NCBI GenBank assembly: GCA_014904845.1
Contig: MU119202.1
Location: 744,001 to 808,000 of the forward strand
Direction: 5' to 3'
Origin: Acephala macrosclerotiorum
Taxonomy: Eukaryota > Ascomycota > Leotiomycetes > Helotiales > Mollisiaceae
DNA length: 64,000 bases
In this document: positions 12,005 to 23,837 of the stretch, piece by piece
How positions within the stretch are numbered: position 1 is the first letter of the stretch
Layout: each line of letters begins with the position of its first letter
Notes under the pieces: model-generated
The model's input: only the letters and a program-made list of their open reading frames with translations
Told to the model about the DNA's origin: nothing
The model's database searches: none
Position numbers and translations under genes: made by a program

Positions 12005-13426
12005 TTAGGACTCTTGTACCCATCTCTTTTCTCGGATTGTCATCTCCTGGCCAGCAGCTTTTCGACTGCCATCCTCCTCGGCTCTCCACGCCCAATACTC
12101 ACCTAACCTGATCTCAGCATAAGATGCATAGTCGAAGTCTATTTGAGAAATCGTGGCTTGGATCAAGGCCCAGATTCCCCAGTAGAAGCCAGGAATTCCC
12201 CGGTATATATCTACTTCAACGAAGAGACGTCGAGCTTCGGCCTCCTCGTCAGCCTTCGATAGATTTTGGCCCAGGTGAGCAAAATAACTTCTGATATATT
12301 CATGAATGAAATCAAGCCTTTGTGACTGTGTTGGCAGTAAATCATGTTCACAATCGAATCCACCCCATTCCGCGAAATGGTTTGAGATGTCGAAGGCCGC
12401 AGGTGAAGGTGTAGCATATTCGTAATCGATGAAACTGACTGTCTGAGGCGCGTTGGGGCTTCTTGCTGATCGCGGTTGTATGATCACGTTGCCACTCAGT
12501 AAGTCACAGTGAGCAAAGACAAGCTGGAAAAAGGTCAGCGTAATTCAGCACGTGTAGTGTTGCGGAGCGCAAGCATTCATCAAATCCTTCGCTAAGTTCA
12601 GGGGCACAGGCGAAGTACTTGTCGCAGAGTTGTGGAAGATTGGAAGACCACCTACACTATTGTTTCCAAGACCCGGCCGGTTGCTGAACTCCGCAACCAG
12701 TCGAGTCAATTCCTTCTGCAGGCTTGCTTGTCTTGATTTCTCAGCATCTGTGCCAGCAGGAAGCGCATATATCCACTTTTGCATGACTGTCCACACATTC
12801 GGAGCTGGTTTCCCGGGAGCCACATTGTCAATCGCAGCTTGTAATGCAGGGTCCTTTCTGCTCGGAGTTGGAGCTGGTATTCCTAGCTCTTGGCTCCCAT
12901 TGATCTCTGCTGCTAATGGCTGCCGAGGCGTCGGCAAGCATGGAACCACTGCATGCCATTCTGCTAGTCGTCTGGCTACTGCTCTCCAGATATCCACCCT
13001 CCTGAGGTCTGCTGGAGAAGTAACAGCACCTTGTATAAAGCGATATAACATCCCATTGTGGAATCGTGCGAGCAAGGCAGGTGCGAGGTTGTGTTGCATG
13101 AGCAGCTCATGATTTTGTGTTTCCCGTTCTCGATCGATGATACGATCTGTCCCTTGGCCATATGCTCTCAGCAGAACTGCCTCATTGTCTATCTCTTCCT
13201 CCGATAGCCCTGGTTTCTTGTTGATGACCTTCAACAATGTATTGGTGATTCCGTCTGTGAATCGAACGAACTCAATTTTGCCATCTTCCCATTCAGGGCG
13301 AAGTGTGAGGATCAGACGGAGAGCCGATGTCTGCGATTCAGCTTGGTTGTAGGTGAGAGGTATGAATCGAATTTTGTTCAAGCCATTGGCAAGGCCATTC
13401 GTAGGCCGTGGGGTGGTTGTGGACAT
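12005..13426 (-). CDS. EKI1: Ethanolamine kinase
   Basis: Model: complement(12656-13426, 12005-12523), about 429 aa. It phosphorylates ethanolamine (and possibly choline), the first step of the CDP-ethanolamine (Kennedy) pathway, in the cytosol. The N-terminal lobe contains GITNTLLKV (nucleotide loop) and TDRIIDRERETQNHELL. Brenner's phosphotransferase motif HCDLLSGN is at about residues 262-269, starting just after the intron. The choline-kinase motif FIDYEYATPSPAAFDISNHF follows, with catalytic Asp. The 3' splice site at 12524 is clear (tttccag). The 5' site is less sure: GTAGGT at 12655 gives the usual spacing to Brenner's motif, while a GTGCCC about 50 nt downstream would add 16-17 residues. 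The gene is divergent from the CLC gene. Confidence 0.9.
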
Positions 13427-14516
13427 GCCGCGAGTTGGTGTTTATATGCGATGAAAAAGTCGGTGTGCGAACGGGATCTCTGCGAACATTAACAGACTGC
13501 CATCAGGAAAAACATCAACAGTATCTACCGAATGTATTCTCAAGATACCCAGACTAGAGATGTGCAATTTTCGAATTTTTGTCGACTCTCCGAGGTAATC
13601 CGGTCTGATGTTCGCAAATGAGAGATTCGTGAAGCAACGACGTCATAAACCGACAAATCCCAGGAACAATAGCAACGAGATGGAATCAAGATCCAGCTGA
13701 AGATGAAGTGTTTGATCTAATGTATCGGAGGAATCTGAGACCCGATTTCAACAATTTGAGACGTTGCAGGTAGTGGGGGACCCAGCTGAATAGTAGAATA
13801 ATGGTACGCCGGTGCAACCAAGAATTCAGCGCCACTGGTTGACGCGGCTTGCGTCGGATTTGGCAGTTGATCTCGTGGTGAAAAACGCTGGTGCAGATTT
13901 CTTGTTTTCGAGGACCAGTGAAGTGTCATGAAGAAAAGATGGTGTTCAGAAATTGGAACAGGACGAATGGAGACCTGCGTGCGTCGCATCCGCTATTTCC
14001 CAAATGATCTCGTGGCTCCCTGCCAAAAGCAGCCAAATTCGGCTACGAAATTTAGGGTCAAAAAGATCCAGGAACAGCGCCGGCAAGTTCCTTTCCTTTG
14101 TTTTCGGGGTTTTCGGTTTCTTCACATGCAAATGCACGTGTATATCAAGAACTTTCTTGACTCAAAGTTGCTGCAGGTTCCCGTTTCTTATAGAATCAAT
14201 TGTGCGTCACAATGTGGTACAAGTGCTAGTGATGAGCCTGCAGTATTTCGCTCGAGGTATCTCTTCCACGTGATCGACTCTCGCTTACATAATGCTGTCG
14301 ATCCCCTCTGGCTTATCGCGACTATTTCTTATCTGCCATTCAACGTCCAACGATAAAGCTCGAAACCGGTGAAATACATCTCAGCCACGGAAGTGCTAAG
14401 TCGAAGATGGTTACCCCAGATCTTCAAGCACGGCAGAGAATATCTGCCAAATCTGCAGGCCAAGTCAACCATGTGTCCTTCTCTTCAGCTCACCAACTTG
14501 CACAGAGACCACGACA
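13427..14516. promoter_or_regulatory. Shared divergent intergenic region EKI1/CLC
   Basis: About 1.1 kb separates the two start codons, so both promoters must lie here. Several short ATG frames sit in the ~150 bases before the CLC start and could act as upstream ORFs. I see no definite TATA box or known operator. Confidence 0.4.
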
Positions 14517-17023
14517 ATGTCACAGGACGAGGAGGCCAACGAGCATACTCGGCTCTTGGACCCTCAAATCGCCTCATCGACTGGACGAAAGCCAAGTAGG
14601 CATAACGGTGGTTCAGAGCATTATGCTTCGTCCATTGTGTCTTCTCATGTCTCTAAAGAGGAGCACGTGCTTGCTAGAACTGCAGTTGGAGAGAGACTGC
14701 CGTACAATGACTATACCACTATCGACTGGCTTCATGACTTGGTAACACACATACATTGATAGGCTGGCAGAATGCTAATTTCTGTGTCAGATCAAAGACT
14801 CCTTCCGCCATCGGGCCATAACGTCGAATAAGAGCATTAAAGGTCGACTCTACTCAGCTTGGGACTCATGCCAGGGATGGTTCGCCGCGGCCCTGATAGG
14901 GATTATTACAGCGATTGTAGCTTTTCTAGTCGACATCGCCGAAGCCACAGTGTCCGACTACAAGCAAGGATATTGCTCTAAGAACCTGCTTCGAAACCGC
15001 GAGGCATGCTGCACGCCAAAATCTCCTTTTGTAAATATATTGGAAGATGTAGGAGAAGATTGCAAAGCGTGGAAGGCTTGGTCGAGTACCCACTGGGGTG
15101 CTTTTGGAATATACGTCGGTTTTGCTGTCCTATTCGGCATCATCGCTGGCGCGGTGACGTTGACCACCAAAGCCAACCTTCCGGCAGCTGGAGACGACGA
15201 TGAGGACGACCAAGTTGGTGGTGGACAAGGTCGACCTGTAGGCAAGTTGATGTATATGGCGGCCGGATCTGGTATACCCGAAATCAAGACGATATTGTCC
15301 GGTTTTGTCATTCCGCACTTCCTCGAATTCAAAGTGTTGTTGGTAAAAGCTGTGGGCGCTACGTTTGCGGTGGCTACGGGCATGTGTCTAGGGAAAGAAG
15401 GGCCTTTCGTTCACATATCTACATGTGTAGGGTATCTCGTTGCGATCAAATTCCCCAAGTATCGAGACAATGGACGAAAGCTACGAGAAATGCTGAGTGT
15501 GGCTTGCTCGTCAGGTCTAAGTGTAGCTTTCGGTGCACCCATCGGAGGTGTACTTTTCTCTTATGAAGTGAGTTCGACTCTTCCTCTTCAGATGAAAGGT
15601 ACTAATTTCAGCAGGAAATCAGCACTTACTTTCCTCGCAAAGTTCTTTGGCGAGCATTCTTCTGCTCTCTCTGGGCAGCTGTGGTTCTCAAAGCCTTGAA
15701 CCCAAACGGTACCGGGAAGCTAGTCTTATTCGAAACCAACTATGGCGTCGACTACGAGCCAAACCACTATCTCGTGTTTATTTTCTTGGGTGTCATGGGA
15801 GGACTATTCGGCGGCATCTTCTGCAAAGCCAACTTCTTGTGAGTAGAAAACAGGGGTCAAATCCCTTTCTTATTTTACAATGTCTCATGATATTTCTCTT
15901 GAGATATTCCCGAAACATCCTTTTGAGGGAAATTGCTAACTCCCCCGTCTTTAGGTGGTCGAAGTTGTTCCGAAAATATAGCATTATCAGCAACCATCCC
16001 GTCTTCGAGCTCGCCTTGGTCGTTCTAGCGACAGCACTTCTCCAATTCCCCAATCCCTTGACCCGCGAGCCAGGAGATGTGATCATCAAGAATCTGCTTG
16101 TCGACTGTCGTCAGTCTGAAGGATCCTGGGTCTGCGAACAAGAAGCATCTAAAGACAAAAATCGTTACTACGGATGGCTGATCTACGGCACGTTGGTGAA
16201 ATTGATCCTCACAATCATCACCTTCGGCTGTAAAGTCCCATCCGGTATTATCATCCCCGCTCTAGATGCTGGAGCTTTATTCGGCCGCCTAGTCGGACAA
16301 GTAATCCCCAAAATCTCACCCGGAATATTCGCTATGGTCGGCGCCGCCGCATTCCTCGCCGGCGTGTCAAGAATGACAGTCTCTCTCACAGTTATCATGT
16401 TCGAACTCACTGGCGAAGTGAGCTATATCCCAGCATTCATGATCGCCATCTTAGTAGCGAAATGGGTAGCCGATGCTCTGAGCAGCGAAGGGGTCTATGA
16501 TCTGGCGCAAACTGTTCTAGGTCACCCATTCTTGGATCCAGAGCACGCGCTCAGTATAGTTAGAGACAAAGGAACCCTAGTCGAAGAGCTCATCCCACCT
16601 GCTCAGACAATGCGAGAAATTACCCTCGATGTTGGTCCCGAATGTAAAGTCTCGAAACACCTGCTTGCAACTAAGCTTTTTCAACTCAAAGCTCGAGGAC
16701 TCATGGATGCGGGTCTAGTTCTCGTCGACACCAACAACATGTTACATGGCTATCTCGCTCAAGGCGAACTGGAGTTCTCTATCAACGAAGCGGGTGCCTT
16801 GAAAGATGACGAGCCGGTGGATCTGCTCGAAGGGATATTATCCACGTTCGTGGATCGCACTCCTCTCACCATTTGTGCGAAAGCGCCGATGGAGTATGCC
16901 GTGGAGATGTTCGGGAAGCTGGGATTGAGGCATTTGATTGTTGTTGAAGAAGGAACCGGGAAGGTGGTTGGTGTCATAATTAAGAAGCGTTTGGTTTTGT
17001 ATTTGGAGGGGTTGCATCATTAA
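14517..17023 (+). CDS. GEF1: CLC chloride channel/transporter (Gef1-like)
   Basis: Model: 14517-14741, 14791-15567, 15615-15838, 15955-17023; 764 aa, all phases close. It is a polytopic membrane protein that moves chloride, probably in exchange for protons, in Golgi/endosomal membranes; yeast Gef1 supports copper loading and organelle pH. CLC signatures are in order: GSGIPE (about 234-239), GKEGPFVH with the gating Glu (about 278), and GAPIGGVLFSYE just before intron 2. Further matches are GCKVPSGIIIPALDAGALFGR and AAAFLAGVSRMTVSLTVIMFELTG. Two C-terminal CBS domains follow (about 610-764). A short acidic insert (DDDEDDQ) lies in a loop near residue 210. The acceptor of intron 2 was taken at the second AG of CAGCAG so that the conserved EEISTYFP is formed. 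Length matches the family (~780). Confidence 0.95.
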
Positions 17024-17884
17024 ATATTTATCTATATTAAGACGTAGCACACACGAAAAAGCGACGCATAAGAGCCGAAAATATGACACTTAGTTCTCAC
17101 TGCCACCCTCGTACATGATAATAGATCGCGTCTCAAACGATAATGATCTGTTGCCGGTCCGAGCCGTTTCACCCTCGCTAATCTACTAGCGAGAGAAAAG
17201 GAGGTCCTCGCCTCGCTCTCCCAAAATTCCTAACAAGGAAAGTCGAGAGGATCGCTGAACAAAACTCAAAGCCAACGAGATATTCCAGAACAACAAACAC
17301 CCCCTACCGAAATAAAAAAGAAAGAAAAAAGTAGTGAGCACATACGGACTTGCACTGCAACCTAATAACCGGAGTGAGCTTTAATGCTAACGGAAACCGT
17401 TAAAACAGCCCGAGCCTGATTTCACATAGTAGCCTTATAACACTGTGATGCCCTGTGACTGGGTTCTGTTGAACTTGAGACCTTTGTGCTTATTTAAATC
17501 CACATGTATGGTTTGCGACGTGAAGGTGAAGGTGAGGGAGCTGGAGGAGGGATTTTGGGATCGGGACTTGCTTCTGGCTTGCGCTACGGCCCGATGTTTG
17601 CCTTTTTTAAAGGGAGCGGATTAACCCTAAGCCATAGTCCAAATAAAAGCTATCATCGTCTTATCTTTCGTTGACTGTGGAATTGAAAACGCATCAGGGG
17701 TCGCAGTAGCAGGAGAAGGAGGATATTCTATGCTTCCATACAGGCCGAAAGAAGAAAGAGTCGTTATTAATTGCCGGCTATAACTATAGTACATGCTCAA
17801 CACCCTGTATTGTCTACAAGATTATATCCAACTCTAAACGTCCAGCCTGCAACCAACATTTTGCACGCCTTTGCCTAAGGGCGC
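17024..17884. other. Convergent intergenic region, no gene
   Basis: This lies between the 3' ends of the CLC gene and the zinc-finger gene. It holds only the two 3' untranslated regions and some low-complexity sequence (poly-A/G near 17310-17330). No open frame or RNA gene is recognised. Confidence 0.5.
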
Positions 17885-18666
17885 TTAAAAATGACCATGC
17901 ACATCCAGCACATGCTTCCTCAACTTCTCCAGCCGGCAATAACCCCTCCCATGGTTGTTGCTGCATCCTGCCTCGTGACAGTGGTGCCGGATGCGGAGGT
18001 GAACACCGTCGATATGGCGCTGGAGGTCAGGTGGCCGTGCAAATGTCCTCCCGCATCGGTCACAATGGTGGGTTTTAGGTTTGGGGGCTGTCGTCGATGC
18101 TCGCTTTGATCGACAGGGAGTGGTGTTGTTCGTGATTGGATGTGATGTTAATCTGTGATGGATGACGCCGAGGTCGCATGTTGGGCACAGAGTATGAGCG
18201 ACTGTGAGGTCGGCGTCGAAGGATGGAAAGGAGAGCTGGTCGAAGGGAGGAATGGTAGCTTGTGGCTGTCGAATGATAAAATCGTGATGCAGGACCCAAT
18301 TGTTCAGGGCAGATGGAGATAACTGCTGTGTAGGACTGCCTTGATCGGAAGAAATTGAAGCATTGGTAGTGGATATGAGGTCGCCGATAAATTGCTCGCC
18401 ATGTGTAGTGCTATCATAGTCCCAGACATTGAAGCTGTCCCAATCGATATTGGGAGGCTTCGATAGGGCTGTGGAGAACGGAGCCTCCTCCTGGAGAAGG
18501 TTGTGTGAACGATTTTGGCTTTGGACAAAAGTCGAGTTTTCAAAATGCAACTGACTTTAGCAAGGGAGTCAGTGACTAGCATGCGAAGAGAAAGTAGTTA
18601 CACCTACACAGGAAGAAAGTTCACTTCTTGGATAGGAAAATCCGAAGAGAGGTTGCCTGAGGACAT
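17885..18666 (-). CDS. C2H2 zinc-finger protein
   Basis: Model: complement(18608-18666, 17885-18554), 242 aa. Exon 1 supplies the only good ATG (MSSGNLSSDFPIQEVNFLP). A 53-nt intron with GTAGGT and an AG after GCTAA restores the frame; without it the long frame begins only at a TTG. The C-terminus has a classical finger, CDRCGRTFARPPDLQRHIDGVH (about residues 173-194). A second, wider finger begins CHEAGCSNNHGRGYC and closes with HVLDVH. A possible further Cys pair is LCPTCDLGV near residue 140. The N-terminal ~130 residues are Ser/Thr/Gln-rich and disordered. It is probably a nuclear DNA-binding regulator with unknown targets. It is convergent with the CLC gene. Confidence 0.75.
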
Positions 18667-19704
18667 AGCTGCCTGATTCTGGGTATCCTCAGCGTTGAAT
18701 AAAAGCAAAAGCTGTCATGCGAGATAGAATTTCAACAGGATGCTTCAAAGTCACGAATTGCCAAATCAAACAAGAGATACGAAGCATTCTACTTATAGGA
18801 GGCCTTTGGACAGACCACAGGACACCGCTATTGCTGAACTTTCTGAACATGATGACGAGTTCAAAGACTCAACGGCAACTTTTGCATTCACCAGCGAAAA
18901 AGTTTACAAACTCTAAAGAAAAGTTCAAGAAATCGGGGGTTGCATTATTCATAAGTGAGACGGACATGGCTTCGCATTGAACTGACTTGTAGTGTGTCGT
19001 AATCGTGGGAGAGCTGGGCTTCAAGACTGGGAAATTAAGCGAAATAGGGGTGGGACACGGAAACGAGCGATGCAGTCTCGTCGGGCGTTGCCTTGTTTCA
19101 CGGCCATGATCTGATTCAGATTTGACAGCCTGTGAGTGCCTGGACAATCGAGTCTGTGTGGAGATAACGGATCGACGGCGAGCACGACCTCGTGTATGCA
19201 GGTCCCAGGTACTAAAATGTCTGGCATGAATCGTTGTTGGAGCTGGACATGGGCGTTGATGATGTTCGTCAGTGGTGGCGAGGAAGAGACATCTGACCTA
19301 GTGCAATCTTAATTTCTGCAGCGGCTCTGAGGCAGACTTGGGATGACACCAGGCTTGTTTGGGCTAGAGGGAAAGTCGAATTCTCAACTTTCGCTTCAGA
19401 ATATTTGAACTTCCACAGTCTGACAAAAGCTCTTTCACACCGAGTCCAAGACTGACCGACACGCCTTCCCAATTGGCCAGCAGTATTTGCACTTTCATGC
19501 TCATGGGAAAGTATTGACCATCTGTCACCTACCCATCATGCGGGTGGCTTGTGGTTCGCGCACCTCGCAAGGCAACGCTGTTGTGATGAGTGTAAGTCTG
19601 CTTCCACCCTGAAGCTTTCCTCCATTTGTTCTTCCATTCCTCTTCACATATAGTCAATTCTCCGCTTCACTCTTTGTCCCTTGTGCGATCATTATTCGGT
19701 CATC
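18667..19704. other. Divergent intergenic region, no gene
   Basis: This lies between the starts of the zinc-finger gene (minus) and the SANT-like/ankyrin gene (plus), so both promoters should lie here. A pyrimidine-rich stretch runs for ~100 bases before 19705. No coding frame is supported. Confidence 0.45.
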
Positions 19705-22278
19705 ATGACGCCACACTCATTGCACAGGCCTCAGAGAGTCCACGAACCTAGCGATGCTCGTCAACTATATACCAAGAAGGCGGGCGCACCAAAACTACAG
19801 TGGACACCATCGCAAGAGAGGACGCTTTTCCGCCTTGTTGCGAAAGCTAATGTCCCATGGAAGTACATTGCATTAGCCATGGAGGAGCCTGAAATGCCTG
19901 CTGAACCTGGGAAACCGGGCTGTCCAGCGTTTGCTCCTGGGTAAGCTTCATGACTCTCTATAAATGTGCGAAAACTAATCAACCTTTCTTGCAGAATATC
20001 GACCTGCAGAACCCATTGGTACGAGATGACCGAGATAAAGCCCCACAAAATTCTGAGCAGTCCGCTTGCTAGAAAGAAGCAGAGGGAACAAATGGAAATT
20101 GCCTTTGAGGCATACCAGAAGCGCCAATTGAGACTACTAGATGAGAACCAGCAACTGCCCACCCCTCCAGAATTACCAAAGCTTTCTTGGGAAGAACATG
20201 CCTCAGTTATACCAGCTCCGACAATAGCGGCAGATATATCTACGCCTCAATTGACCTTTGAAGGAACAACTCCAGCTGACCTTGGTCCCCCAGTCCTGAC
20301 TCCCGAATCACACGATACTATCCAACCAGTTGTTTCAGGCGATGAGGCTCCACAACCTAGTGCTGGAATACAAGCATCACCTGAAGCAGGAAGTAACAAA
20401 CTGCCACCAGTAGTACCTAGCTCGGGAACAAAGCGCCGTGCTCCTTCCGAATTCGACGTAGTCACCCATGGCAACCACCAAAAACTTCTAAAGCAACAAT
20501 CTACTGCCTCTGTGGAACAAGACGCGTCCCGGGATTGCGCACTTCCCCTATCGACCACAAATATCCCATCCCATGCCAGAGTCAGCACACTCGGGCCAGT
20601 GCAGGAAGAGCCTGATGGATCCGAGGAACCCAAAACAGTTGCCGAGTTGGAAGATAAAATGCATGTCGAGCGCGGTTTCATCGCCTTCGTGAAGTATGGC
20701 TTGACGAGGTCCCGGTTTTCTGTTCAGAGTGTTATTTCTGCTACCAGTACAATCGCATCTCGTATCTCGTCCCGACGATCGTCGCACCGCCTTTCCGTCG
20801 AACCCAAGGCCCCAAAGGATTCTAATCCATTCTTCTACGGTCAATATCTATCAGACTTAGGCCAATCTCAGTCGTATTCACCCCAAGCCCCATCTCAACA
20901 TTTGAAGCCTGGTCGACAAGAGACTGATCTATTTCTGGAACTGCGACTAGCTGGATCAACCGACGAAGAAGTAGCGACACGAATAGAAACATTGCTCCAA
21001 GAGTGTGGCTCAAAAGAAAAAGCAGAAGACATTGTCAGAGCTCGCAATCCACGTCGAGAAACTGCCTTAGAAGTTGCCCTTGCTCTTGGAAATGTGCCCA
21101 CTTGCGAAGTGCTTCTTAAATTTGGTGCAGATGTGAAAGCGAAGACCTCTGACGGCAAATCACTTTCTGCCTTCGGTCGCGCAGCAGAGAGGAATGCCAC
21201 CACTAGCCAACAATACTTCGCCATCGGCGCGTGTAGAAACAGAATTCGATCGCATACTGAAGGAAAAGCGGCTAAGGAAAAGCCTAAAGAAAAATCAGAA
21301 GCTCCAAAAGCCAAGAAGAAATCCAACATTGGAGCTCGCTTAGGACGAGTAGCATCATCTCAGACTGACGCACCAGGTCCCAAATCTTCGCTTCCCGCAC
21401 CTGTCGCACCTCCACCATCTGACGATCAGGGACAAGATGCACCTCTCAGTGCAAGCCACGATAAAATTCATCACAGACAAGTCGTCGGTCAAGAATTCGA
21501 TATCTCCTATAACCAACCAATCTCTCCTCAGCAAATCCGAGCGCCACACGTGCCCAACCTGGTCGAATTTTGGAATGGAGTATCAGACCAGCAAGTAACA
21601 CAGACGCCTCGAGCAACAAGCACTTCTCAGATACACCGACCAATTACACAACTTTGGAACTCATACTTTCCCGCAGAGGGAGCGATGGGCATCCCGGCTC
21701 TACCAGCATATGATTCACGTGCTGGGCATTGGGAGCTACTCCCAGGTGGCCGAATGGCATTTGTGCTGGACTCCTTTGATGCTGCGGCATCATTTTCTGA
21801 AGTACGAATGGTTCCATCTCGGCCACCACCTCCAATCCCGGCCACGGAATCTAATATGTCATTAGGCATGAATCTTCCAATGGCGCAAAATGACTTTAGC
21901 CAGTCACGCCGGATGAGCTCAACGGATACACGGCGACATGGAATCAACCCTTCGACCTTTTCAAATGGCCTCACCATGCCACCCAATAACAACCAGTTCC
22001 AGGGTTCCCGTCAGCGAGGCACTATTGCAGGAACCATGAGTAGCCAGTTACAGACAACCCCAGCTGGCTCTAACGCCTATGGCTTCCAAGACTACAATTC
22101 TCAAGCCAACACACTCACAAATTCATGGGTGAACGAGATGGAATTCCAGCAAAACTTCCCGGCAATGGACACAACACTACCTGATACTTTCGAATCCGAT
22201 GTGGAAGATGTCCTCTTCGATGGCCTTCAAAACCACAATTATGTACAAGGGTGGGATTTTCAACGTCCTGGCTTTTAA
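19705..22278 (+). CDS. Large SANT/Myb-like and ankyrin-repeat protein, function unknown
   Basis: Model: 19705-19940 and 19995-22278, 839 aa, one 54-nt intron in phase 2. Near the N-terminus, LQWTPSQERTLFRLVAKANVPWKYIA and, across the intron, GISTCRTHWYEM resemble a helix-turn-helix/SANT-like motif with spaced Trp residues (about residues 32-90). Residues ~410-470 contain an ankyrin-like helix pair (ETALEVALALGNVPTCEVLLKFGADV). A Lys-rich stretch follows near 485-515 (EKPKEKSEAPKAKKK), possibly a nuclear localisation signal. The remainder is Ser/Pro/Gln-rich and disordered, ending in a Gln/Asn/Phe-rich, acidic tail that could be an activation domain. Together these suggest a fungus-specific chromatin or transcription protein. 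I do not recognise an ortholog. Confidence 0.75.
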
Positions 22279-23058
22279 GCATTTTCTCGTATTTTCTCGT
22301 ATTTATATCCCCGTGTAAGCAGGATTCGCAACGGATGGCGTTCATTTATGCCTTGGTGTATCCCCCCACTTCTTTTCATTCACATAGGGTCTGCATAAGG
22401 CCTATGAGTATATCATTGCTCGACATGTTCAGATTGTGAACGCGTTTGGGTTCATGTTGGAAGATGCCTAATTTCTTTTAGACGGGACTGTTTGTTCTTG
22501 GACCGTATAACGTTTATTGTACCTGTCGTTCTATGCTTGTAGCTGTATTGATTCGTTTCTTGTACTTAATTGCTGCTACGAAATTATGAAATAATGAAAT
22601 GCTTCTCCCACTAAACTTGGAATTTCGAGAAAATTGTGAATGTCAAGATGAGTATTTTCTAGTCTTGACAAGGAGCTTTTCGGACGTGATGAAGACCAGA
22701 ATCAGATTTGACGTGCTAGGAATTGCTCTCTCAAGATGGGATCAATGAGTCAATGAGTTATTCCATCGATTCAAATGAGACCAAGACTGTGCACGTTTTT
22801 ATGGCAGAATGTTGGCATTTTCCTTGCGGTTCCTTATTGAGCACCAATGGAATTTCGAATGGAGACCGACTCTAAAATGGTTTCAACTTCTGATGACAAT
22901 ATTTGAGATGAATTTTAACATAAGCGTCATCCCACCTCGCCCCGATATATTACCATTAATCCACTTCTCCAGGAAAGCATTCGCAATCGGGGTATCTACG
23001 TGTATCAAACCTTAATCTTCTCCCCCACCCAACTCAACACAAAGCCTGCAACCTCCTT
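22279..23058. other. Convergent intergenic region, no gene
   Basis: This holds the 3' untranslated region of the ankyrin gene and sequence beyond the broken hydrolase. No supported frame or RNA. Confidence 0.5.
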
Positions 23059-23837
23059 TCACCCCGCCTGATTAACAATCCCATGCGTCCTCCCCTCCAA
23101 AACCTTAAAATCTACCACCGCCGGCCCAACATAATGCTTCTTCTCTGCCTCCACCACCTCCCTCGGCACCACATGGTCATTCGTCCCCGCTACCAGCAGT
23201 AACGGCGCTCTATCCTTCTTCCCAAAATCCACACTCCCCTTACTCTTCTTATTGAGCAATCCTAAAACGCCTTGGAACAGAACATGGCCCGCCGCAGGAA
23301 TTGCGTATTTCTCGTACAATGCTTTGGAGTCTGGCGTTGAGGGTGGTTCCCGAAATTGTAATGGAATTGAGAGGCTGTTATGGGGACAGCTTTGTTGTAA
23401 TTCAAGGGATTTCCCAGGACCCCGAAGCCAGCTTTCACGGTACTGGATTTTAACGTTAGGACGCCGGATGGTTGGGCAGGAGAGATGCCTGCGCCGGCGA
23501 TTCCGAGACCTTTTGAGAGGAGGATTTGGGTGAAGAAACCGCCGAATGAATGTCCTATTATTATGGGAGGTGGCGGAAGTGCTTCAATGATTTTGGCGTA
23601 GTTTTCGATGATTTTCCCGATTGTCAAGCCTTGCAATGCTTTGGGGTCTGCCCGGATGTCTTGGACGGTTCGGCCGTCGAGACCGGGTCAGCCTGGTGCG
23701 ATTGCAGTGTAAACTTTTGAGGCGAAGAAGGTTATCCAGTCTTCCCAGCAGCTTGGAGACATCCATAGACCATGAATTAGGGCTATAGTTGGCTTTGGGG
23801 ACGTTCCACTTGTTGTTGGAGGCGGCTCATCAGCCAT
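23059..23837 (-). pseudogene. Broken alpha/beta hydrolase
   Basis: Starting at ATG 23837 (MADEPPPTTSGTSP) the frame reads TIALIHGLWMSPSCWEDWITFF (oxyanion HG near residue 18), then hits an in-frame TGA where Trp is expected (APG-stop-PGLDGR, near 23690). The same frame continues through the nucleophile elbow GHSFGG and GISPAQPSGVL to SQFHYNF. There a frameshift near 23340 moves the rest (SKALYEKYAIPAAGHVLFQG, GTNDHVVP with the acid, and EGRTHGIVNQAG with the catalytic His) into another frame ending at 23059. All three catalytic residues are still present, so decay looks recent: two lesions in ~255 codons. The family is the small alpha/beta hydrolase group of haloalkane dehalogenase/esterase type. 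A sequencing or assembly error cannot be excluded for either lesion. Confidence 0.82.

Noticed and set aside
12545..12655. Continuation of ethanolamine kinase exon 1 to the stop near 12545
   Set aside because: That reading stops just before Brenner's motif. Splicing from GTAGGT to the clear acceptor at 12524 joins the two halves in phase.
15793..16089. Minus-strand frame within the CLC gene
   Set aside because: It is antisense to CLC membrane segments with diagnostic motifs on the plus strand.
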